The notes beneath the pieces were generated by a model. The model was not told where the DNA came from. It ran no database searches and saw nothing but the letters and a program-made list of their open reading frames with translations. 64,000 nt of DNA, from positions 173,082 to 237,081 of the forward strand of contig NZ_BFAG01000007.1 of NCBI RefSeq assembly GCF_002897375.1, given 5' to 3'. This document shows positions 53,458 to 64,000 of this stretch, one piece after another (position 1 is the stretch's first letter; every line of letters begins with the position of its first letter). Source of the DNA: Deinococcus aerius (GTDB lineage Bacteria > Deinococcota > Deinococci > Deinococcales > Deinococcaceae). Made by a program: the position numbers and the translations under genes.

Positions 53458-54613
53458 GGGTGTTCTCCAGGATGGGCCTTCCGGCCACGTACACCTGAAC
53501 CACGTTCAGGTCGGGGGCCAGAACGGTGAGGTCGGCCCGCAGCCCCGGCTCCAGACGGCCCCGGTCGCTCAGCCCCAGGGACGCGGCGGGCACGGCACTC
53601 AGCATGGCCGCCGCCTCGGGCAGGGGCACGCCCGCGCGGACGGCGTTCCGCAGGGCTGCGTCCAGCGTCAGCACGCTTCCGGCCAGGGTCCCGTCGGCCA
53701 GCGTTGCTTTTCCCGCCCGCACGGTGACGGGCTGCCCCCCCAGTTCGCTCTCGCCGTCCCCCAGCCCGGCGGCGCGCATGGCGTCAGTGATGAGCAAGAC
53801 CCGCCCCGGGGCGGCGGCGCGGGCCAGCAGGAAGCCCGTCGGGTGGACGTGAATGGTGTCCAGGATGACTTCTACAAAGGCTTGCGAGTCGGCCAGCAGC
53901 GCGCCGGGGGGTCCGGGTGCCCGCCCCTCGATCCCTCCCATCGCGTTGTAGAGGTGGGTGGCGCAGGTGCGGGCGCCTGCCGCGCAGAGGGCGTTCAGAA
54001 AGGCCGTCACCGTCTCCGCGTCCGCACGGGTGTGCCCCACCCCGACACGCACGCCCGCGCGGGCGAAGGCGAGGCCCGCCTCTGTCGCCCCGGGCAGCTC
54101 GGGAGCGAGCGTCACGGCCCGGACCACGCCCGTCTCCAGCACCTCCGCCACGAGGTCGGGGGTGGGAAGCACCGTGTTCGGGGGCTGCGCGCCCAGCCTC
54201 TGCGGGCTGATGAAGGGACCTTCCAGGTGGGCGCCCACGATGTCCGCGCCGCCTTCCACCCCGCCGTCGTCCATCACCTCCCGCACGCCTCGCAGGGCCG
54301 CCAGAACCCGCTCCCACGGGTGGGTGATCGTGGTGGGAAGCAGGGTCGTCGTCCCGTGCCGGGCGTGCAGGCGGGCGAGGGTGCGAATACCCCCCGGGCC
54401 GTCCATCGTGTCGCCGCCGCCGCCGCCGTGAACGTGCGTGTCGATGAAGCCCGGCAGGATCAGGTGCATTCCCCCGGCCTGTTCAGGCGCCGTGTCCGGC
54501 GTGACTCCCTCGATCAGTGTTCCGAACGAGAGGGTTCCTGGCCGCAGCTCGCCCCCCGGGAGCAGGAGCTGGCCGCGCAGGGTGGAGGGGGGAGTGTTGG
54601 GGGGGCTGGTCAT
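53450..54613 (-). CDS. nagA: N-acetylglucosamine-6-phosphate deacetylase
   Basis: A 387-residue amidohydrolase. Metal and active-site motifs are FIDTHVHGGGGGDTMDG, AHLEGPFISPQRLGAQ (metal-binding Glu), VGVGHTRAD, ATHLYNAMGGIEG, and LLITDAMRAAG with the catalytic Asp. The start at 54613 excludes a longer frame that runs into the upstream spacer. The enzyme deacetylates GlcNAc-6-phosphate, the product of MurQ, so it is the next step of the pathway in this operon. The GNAT gene lies 229 bp upstream. Confidence 0.92.
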   Translation of the reverse strand: MTSPPNTPPSTLRGQLLLPGGELRPGTLSFGTLIEGVTPDTAPEQAGGMHLILPGFIDTHVHGGGGGDTMDGPGGIRTLARLHARHGTTTLLPTTITHPWERVLAALRGVREVMDDGGVEGGADIVGAHLEGPFISPQRLGAQPPNTVLPTPDLVAEVLETGVVRAVTLAPELPGATEAGLAFARAGVRVGVGHTRADAETVTAFLNALCAAGARTCATHLYNAMGGIEGRAPGPPGALLADSQAFVEVILDTIHVHPTGFLLARAAAPGRVLLITDAMRAAGLGDGESELGGQPVTVRAGKATLADGTLAGSVLTLDAALRNAVRAGVPLPEAAAMLSAVPAASLGLSDRGRLEPGLRADLTVLAPDLNVVQVYVAGRPILENTHD

Positions 54614-54842
54614 GTCTGGCCTCGCAGGCGGCGGCGGATAGCCGATCCAGTTGGAACGTCTCCCCGGACCTCTGAAAACGTACACTGCCGCACCGGGACG
54701 CATGTGGAATAAAGCTGTGTAGGAACCCTTGAATCTCTATCGCGCCGAAGTGGGACAGCCGGTGTCCCAGCGGACGACCTGTCCCTGCATTCGACGGCAG
54801 AGCAGCCTCCCAGCGAGGGTCGCGTGACTGGGGCCTTCCCCA

Positions 54843-55475
54843 TCAGGACTGGAGCGGCAGGCCCAGCGTGAGCGAGTACGGGTCCTCCCGAAGCGTGTGG
54901 AAGCCGAGGTGGTGGTAGAAGCCGACGGCCCGGGTGTTCCGCGCCCCCACCCCCAGGTGCACTCCCGGGCTTCCCTGTTCGCGCAGGGCGGCCCACAGGG
55001 CCATCATCAACCGGCGCCCGTTGCCGCCCCCCTGCATCCGGGGAAGCAGGTCGATATGCAGGTGCGAGGGAAAGCGGGCGGTGATGTCCTCCGGCGTCCG
55101 GGGCGGGCGGTGGATCAGGGCCTGGATGCGCTCGTCCGGCGTCCAGTTCGCCGAGTCGCCCGACGGCATGGGGTACTGCTCCCGCAGCGGTGGCCACCAC
55201 TCCCGCTCCAGCGTCCGCGCGAAGGCGTCCGTATCCAGCGCCCCGATCACGTACCCGCCGACCCCCTGCTCGTCCTCGACCACGAAGGCGAGGTCCGGCT
55301 GGTGGGCGAGGTACGGCCCGGCATACACGTGGCCGAGCAGCAGCGGGTCGCGGTAGAGGCCCGTCGCGTCGGCGCCGCTGTCACCCGTCTCCAGGCAGAT
55401 GCGGTAGAGGGCGCCGCGGTCATCGGGCCGGGCCAGGCGAAGGTGGGGCAGAGGTCTATTCTCGCTGAACGGCAC
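54843..55475 (-). CDS. GNAT-family N-acetyltransferase
   Basis: A 210-residue acetyltransferase with LHIDLLPRMQGGGNGRRLMM as the acetyl-CoA motif (Q/RxxGxG/A type) and LGVGARNTRAVGFYHHLGF in the C-terminal half. GTG start after AAGGAGGA. It lies between the AmiE-like gene and nagA. A GNAT gene (ybbJ) is also part of the Bacillus subtilis MurNAc-recycling operon, so it may act on an amino sugar or muropeptide (inference). Confidence 0.85.
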   Translation of the reverse strand: MPFSENRPLPHLRLARPDDRGALYRICLETGDSGADATGLYRDPLLLGHVYAGPYLAHQPDLAFVVEDEQGVGGYVIGALDTDAFARTLEREWWPPLREQYPMPSGDSANWTPDERIQALIHRPPRTPEDITARFPSHLHIDLLPRMQGGGNGRRLMMALWAALREQGSPGVHLGVGARNTRAVGFYHHLGFHTLREDPYSLTLGLPLQS

Positions 55476-55519
55476 GCGGTTCCTCCTTGGGCAACAGTTG
55501 GGCGACGAGGTGTGGGGGC

Positions 55520-56562
55520 TCACTCCGGCGGGGACGCGGGGCTGGGCTCGGGGTCCAGGCCTTCCCAGCCTTGCGCGGCGAGCAGGGTATTGCCCACCGC
55601 GCGCCGCAATCCCTGAATATCCAGAGAATGGTGCCTGGAGGGGTGGACGCGGTTGGTCAGCAGCGCCCAGGCCACGCCGCGCCCGGGGTCCACCCACAGG
55701 CCCGTGCCTGTAAAGCCGGTGTGCCCGAACGCCGACGCGCCCGTCAGGCTCCCGCCGCTCCATCCCGGCTGTGCCGCGACAAAGGCCAGGGTGCGCCCCG
55801 GCGCGTGGGTGGTGGTGGCAAGAGTCTGTGCGGCGGGGGAGAGCCACCCGCCCCGCAGCAACCGTTCCGCCTGGTCCAGCACGCCCGCCAGTGTGCCGAA
55901 CAGCCCGGCGTGGCCCGCATTGCCCCCCAGCGCCCAGCCGTTCTCGTCGTGGGTCTCGCCGCGCAGCACTCGCCCGCGCCAGGGGCAGCGTTCCGTGGCC
56001 GCGCTGCGGGCCGGGTCCGGGGTGAAGGTCAGGCCGGAGTCGAGCGTGAAGTCGCGCAGGGACCGGCCGCGCACCCGCTCCAGCACGGTCCCGAGCAGGA
56101 TGTAGCCCAGGTCGCTGTACACGACCTCGCCCGGTTCGGTCAGCGGCCAGCGTTCCTGAAGGACCCGGGCGCGGATGGTGGCCGCGTCCCCCCACGTGTA
56201 CAGCGGAGCCCAGGCGGGCAGCCCCGCCGTGTGGGTGAGCAGTTGCCGCAGGGTCCGGGTACCCAGCGGGGTGTCCTGCATCCACGCCAGGTCCGGCAGG
56301 TGGGTCAGCAGCGCGTCGTCGAGGTCGAGCAGTCCGTCCTCCACCGCCCGCAGCACTTCCCGAGCGGTGAAGAGGGGCTTGGTCAGGCTGGCGAGGTCCC
56401 ACCAGGTGGCCTCGTCCAGGGGGGCGGGTTCCGGCTCGCGGGCCGCGTCCCCGAGGATCAGCGTGTCCCGCCTCCCGTCCGCCGTGACGACCCCGAGCGC
56501 CGCGCCGCACAGGCCCCGCCACTCCACGGCCTCCGCGAGGAGTTCACGGGTCCGCTGGGGAA

Positions 56563-56566
<4 letters not shown>
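55520..56566 (-). CDS. serine hydrolase of the beta-lactamase/AmiE type
   Basis: A 348-residue class C beta-lactamase-fold hydrolase. The active-site SxxK motif is SLTK (about residue 60), the Tyr motif is YSDLGY (about 150), and the third motif is FGHTGFTGTGLW (HTG). It has no signal peptide, unlike secreted beta-lactamases. Bacillus subtilis AmiE, encoded beside murQ and nagZ, is a muramoyl-alanine amidase of this fold, so the same role is plausible: removal of the peptide from MurNAc. It overlaps murQ by 4 bp. Confidence 0.82.
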
Positions 56567-57479
<913 letters not shown>

Positions 57480-57483
<4 letters not shown>

Positions 57484-58664
57484 GCGGGTTCCTCGTGGCG
57501 GGGTGGGGGCAGAAGGTACTTTCCGGCGCTCACGGCGCGGCGCGCGCCCGTGGCCTGGGGCAGGGTGTTCGTCCAGCCCTGCGCCCGCGCGTACCCCAGG
57601 AAGGCGAAGGCCGCGGCCTCCCGGGTGGCGCCAGTGAAGCCGTGTGCGGCCCAGCCGACCTCCTCGAAGGTCAAGGCGGGAATGGGGGAGAGGGCGGTTC
57701 GCAGGGCCGCCATCAGGACCGGATTGCGCGCCCCGCCCCCCGCCACCACGATTTCATCCAGGCCGAGCGGCGTGATCCAACGAGCGTAGGCGTCCGCCAC
57801 CGTTTGCGCGGTGAAGGCCGTGGCGGTCGCCGCGAGGTCGGGCACACTTAATTCGGCGGGCTGGGGGAGATGGGCGAGCGTCCAGACCTCCCGCCCGGTG
57901 GCTTTGGGAGGCGGAACTTGCAACTCCGGGTGAGCCAGCCAAGCTGCCAATGTCTCCTCGTGAACCGTGCCCGCCGCCGCCAGCCGCCCCCCTTCGTCGC
58001 AGGTCTGCCCGGCCAGCCCCGCAATTTCATCCAGCAGACAATTGCCCGGTCCCGTGTCGAAGGCGAGGACACCCGGTTGCTCCGCTCCGGGCAGATAGGT
58101 CAGGTTGCTGATCCCGCCGAGGTTGTGGATGGACCGTCGGATCACGGGCTGTCCGAACAGCGCCCAATCAGCAAAGGGGACGAGCGGGGCGCCCAGCCCG
58201 CCCGCCGCGAGGTCCGCCGGGCGGAAGTCGGCCACGACGGGTTTCCCGGTCCGTTCCGCGATCACCGCCGCCTCGCCCAATTGCAGCGTTGCGGCCCGCG
58301 CCCAGCCCCGAGCCCCATCAGGGCGGGGATGATGCTGCACCGTCTGCCCATGCGAGGCGATCAGGTCCGCCGAGGCCGCGAGGGGCAGGGCCGCCTCCGC
58401 CAGCATCTCGCCCAGCCACCAGTGGAGTTGGGTGAGGTCGGAGGTGCTCGCCTCGTTCCGCATCGCCGCCAGGATCGCGGCCCGCAGTTCAGGACCAAAG
58501 GGCGTGAAGACGTGCTCCACCACCCGTCCGCGCGGCACACCTTCGGGTAGGACGGGCTGCTTCCCGCCGCTGCCCACCCCGGGCCAGCCCGGCAACTCCA
58601 GCAGCGCCGCGTCGATGCCGTCCGCGCTCGTGCCGCTCATCAGGCCCAGGACGCGGACGCTCAC
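57480..58664 (-). CDS. anmK: anhydro-N-acetylmuramic acid kinase
   Basis: A 394-residue ASKHA-fold kinase. The ATP loop [18 protein letters not shown] is at the very N-terminus. [24 protein letters not shown] and [13 protein letters not shown] follow, the last with the catalytic Asp region. The GTG start overlaps the GntR stop. AnmK cleaves the 1,6-anhydro ring and phosphorylates anhMurNAc to MurNAc-6-phosphate; its presence implies lytic-transglycosylase products are salvaged, besides hydrolase products. Confidence 0.94.
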
Positions 58665-59434
58665 CCGGTCCTCCCGCCGTGCAGCTCCATCACGAAGTCG
58701 TAGCGGTCGCCGCGGTAGTGGGCGCGGGCGTGTTCGATGGGCCTGCCGTCCGCCGTCCACGAGACGCGCTCGGTGGCGAGCAGGGCGGCGCCGGGAGACA
58801 CGCCCAGCCAGCCCGCCAACTCCGGCTCGGCATTCACCGCGCGCAGGTGCCGCACGGCCCGCACCGGACTCAAGCCGCGCGCCGCCAGCAGGCCGTAGAG
58901 GCTGCGGTCGGTCACGTCGTCCTCGCTCAGCGGCCCCATCACCGAGGCGGGCAGCGTGCTTTCCTCGACGGCGAGCGGTTCCCCATCCGCCGTCCGCAAC
59001 CGGCGCACCCGGTACACGGTGTCGGTGGGCGAGAGGGCGAGCGTCATCACCTCCCGGGGCGTGGGGTGCGCGCACTCGAAGCCCAGCACCCGCGCACCCG
59101 GGGTCTGCCCCCGCGAGCGGATGTCGTCCGAGAAACCGGTGAGCAGCCCCAGGGGCCGGGGGGCGCGTTCCGGGGCGGGCGCATGGACAAAGGTGCCGCT
59201 GCCGTGCCGCCGCGTCAGCAGCCCCTGCTGGGCGAGGAGGGCGAGTGCCTGGCGCACGGTCACGCGCGAGACGCCCAGCGTGCCTGCCAGTTCCCGTTCG
59301 GCGGGAAGGGCCGTGCCGTCCGCGAGATCGCCCCCCTCGATCCGCGCGGCGAGGCCCCGGGCCACCTGCACGTAGACGGGCGTGGCGCTGGCGGTGTTCA
59401 GCGGAACCACCCAGGGCGGGGAGGAGAGGGACAT
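58661..59434 (-). CDS. GntR-family (HutC/NagR-like) transcriptional regulator
   Basis: A 257-residue regulator. The winged helix domain (about 15-85) has [20 protein letters not shown] followed by [21 protein letters not shown]. The UTRA effector domain follows, with [19 protein letters not shown] and a C-terminal [12 protein letters not shown]. NagR and DasR in this group sense GlcNAc- or GlcN-6-phosphate, which fits this operon. The ATG at 59434 comes seven bases after TACGGT, suggesting a leaderless transcript. It is the first gene of the leftward operon. Confidence 0.88.
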   Translation of the reverse strand: MSLSSPPWVVPLNTASATPVYVQVARGLAARIEGGDLADGTALPAERELAGTLGVSRVTVRQALALLAQQGLLTRRHGSGTFVHAPAPERAPRPLGLLTGFSDDIRSRGQTPGARVLGFECAHPTPREVMTLALSPTDTVYRVRRLRTADGEPLAVEESTLPASVMGPLSEDDVTDRSLYGLLAARGLSPVRAVRHLRAVNAEPELAGWLGVSPGAALLATERVSWTADGRPIEHARAHYRGDRYDFVMELHGGRTG

Positions 59435-59441
59435 CCCCCTC

Positions 59442-59505
59442 ACCGTACCACTTCCAGACCAATCGGCGACAGGGGGTTGAAGTGGACTGAAAGTGGTTCT
59501 ATGCT
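59442..59505. promoter_or_regulatory. divergent promoter region with paired GntR operator motif
   Basis: Rightward promoter TTGAAG (59477-59482), 17-bp spacer, TATGCT (59500-59505). Its spacer contains TGGACTGAAAGTGGT (59483-59497). The same 15-bp motif occurs inverted at 59447-59461 (ACCACTTCCAGACCA), with 13 of 15 matches, next to TACGGT (59447-59442), the likely -10 of the regulator gene. Two copies, one on each promoter, strongly suggest GntR-protein operators. Confidence 0.7.
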
Positions 59506-59552
59506 GAGGCGTCACCTCGACCACAATTCGCCCCGTCTCAGGAGGGTCACGC

Positions 59553-61322
<1,770 letters not shown>

Positions 61323-61420
61323 GTGGGCAGTGGGCAGTGGGGAGTGGGAAAAGCGCGGCGAGAGCCAAAAGCCGAAGCCCTAGCTTCCACTGACCACTCC
61401 CCACTCACCCCTCACCCCCT
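61323..61420 (+). repeat. hairpin-forming intergenic repeat, copy 1
   Basis: AGTGGGGAGTGG near the left end is repeated inverted as CCACTCCCCACT near 61395-61406, giving a long hairpin. The core from about 61330 to 61358 (GTGGGGAGTGGGAAAAGC and following) recurs on the opposite strand at 62441-62469 with one mismatch in 29. It fills the gap between the binding-protein and first permease genes. Confidence 0.7.
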
Positions 61421-62392
<972 letters not shown>

Positions 62393-62490
62393 GGGGGGGT
62401 GTGGTCCGTGGTCAGTGGTTAGTGGGAGCTTTGGCTGACAGCTCTCGCCCCGCTTTTCCCACTCCCCACCGGCCTTGCAGAGCCGCGAAG
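62393..62490 (-). repeat. hairpin-forming intergenic repeat, copy 2 (inverted relative to copy 1)
   Basis: Reverse complement of the 61323-61420 element: GTGGGGAGTGGGAAAAGC and its continuation read on the minus strand at 62469-62441, followed by AGCTCCCACTAACCACTGAC. It can also fold on itself (AGTGGGAGCT region against the TCCCACTCCCC region). Confidence 0.7.
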
Positions 62491-62501
62491 CGGAGGCGTC
62501 C

Positions 62502-63599
<1,098 letters not shown>

Positions 63600-63674
63600 G
63601 GCTGTCCCTTGAAGAGCGGCCCTGACGGGTCCCCTTCACCTCCATCATCCCCTCCACCGAAAGGAGACCCACCT

Positions 63675-64000
63675 GTGCCACGCCTTGCCCGGTTCGCCCC
63701 GCTGCTGCTGGCCCCCCTGATCCTCGCCGCCTGTGGACGGCAGACACCCGAAGACACCCGCCCGCTGGAACTGCGCGGCCTGTGGGTGGACGCCTTCGGT
63801 CCCGGCCTGAAGACGCCGCAGGAGATCGACACGCTGGTCGCCGACGCGGGGAAGATGAACGTGAATGTCCTGTTCGCGCAGGTCGGGCGCCGGGGGGACT
63901 GCTACTGCAACAACGCGGCGATGCCCCGCACGAACGACCCCGCCGTGCCCGCGGGCTTCGACCCGCTGGCCGACCTGCTCACCAAGGCACACAGGGGATA
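63675..64000 (+). CDS. lipoprotein, family 10-type glycosyl hydrolase (GHL10/DUF187), 3' cut by window
   Basis: The first 108 residues are visible; the frame runs off the window. GTG start after AAGGAGACCCACCT. A lipoprotein signal peptide is clear: LLLAPLILAACG with lipobox LAAC (Cys20), so it is anchored on the outer membrane-facing side. The mature part begins RGLWVDAFGPGLKTPQEID and KMNVNVLFAQVGRRGDCYC, typical of GHL10/DUF187 proteins, related to cell-wall or polysaccharide glycosidases. It follows the peptide transporter by 75 bp and may supply its substrates. Confidence 0.75.
   Translation, partial: MPRLARFAPLLLAPLILAACGRQTPEDTRPLELRGLWVDAFGPGLKTPQEIDTLVADAGKMNVNVLFAQVGRRGDCYCNNAAMPRTNDPAVPAGFDPLADLLTKAHRG

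Overview
This window reads as chromosomal or megaplasmid DNA of a Deinococcus-like bacterium. That is an inference from about 70% G+C, long runs of genes overlapping by 4 bp (ATGA/GTGA), a short RpoD without a recognisable region 1.1, a family B DNA polymerase, and several -10 boxes lying only 5-7 nt before start codons (leaderless-type starts known from Deinococcus). No rRNA, tRNA, CRISPR array, transposase, phage gene or replication origin was seen.

Bases 1-22093: a co-oriented glycan-catabolism cluster. It holds two GH38 alpha-mannosidases (the first cut by the window edge), a GH2 beta-mannosidase, two GH84 beta-N-acetylglucosaminidases and a GH100-like enzyme. With them are a class II aldolase, an Asp/Glu-racemase-like protein, a DUF624/YesL-like membrane protein, a sugar isomerase/epimerase, two Gfo/Idh/MocA oxidoreductases, a twin metallo-beta-lactamase protein, an OtnC/OtnK-like pair, a PfkB kinase and a ThuA protein. 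The enzyme set would fit removal of alpha-mannose, beta-mannose and GlcNAc from N-glycan-type oligosaccharides, followed by sugar or sugar-acid catabolism. No transporter for it lies inside the window.

Bases 22452-24808: a family B DNA polymerase with an ambiguous N-terminus.

Bases 24771-39866: an L-rhamnose regulon. Leftward from a shared promoter run a DeoR regulator, rhaI, a fused aldolase-dehydrogenase, rhaB and lutABC, which together would take rhamnose to DHAP and pyruvate. Rightward run the mutarotase rhaM, an ABC transporter (ATPase, two permeases, binding protein) and an additional arabinose/fucose-isomerase-family protein. A palindrome lies between the two -35 boxes.

Bases 40174-45160: a BBE-type FAD oxidoreductase, repeat-rich spacer, a four-CBS protein, then a strong promoter with an attenuator-like leader ahead of a 127-residue protein and the primary sigma factor.

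Bases 45407-64000: cell-wall amino-sugar salvage. An RpiR/MurR-type regulator with its operator precedes a CUT1-type ABC transporter and NagZ. A leftward operon carries a GntR regulator, anmK, murQ, an AmiE-like serine hydrolase, a GNAT protein, nagA and a double-SIS deaminase-like protein. A divergent Dpp-type peptide transporter and the start of a GHL10-type lipoprotein follow. A 15-bp inverted operator motif sits between the divergent units. Together these describe uptake of muropeptides and conversion to fructose-6-phosphate.
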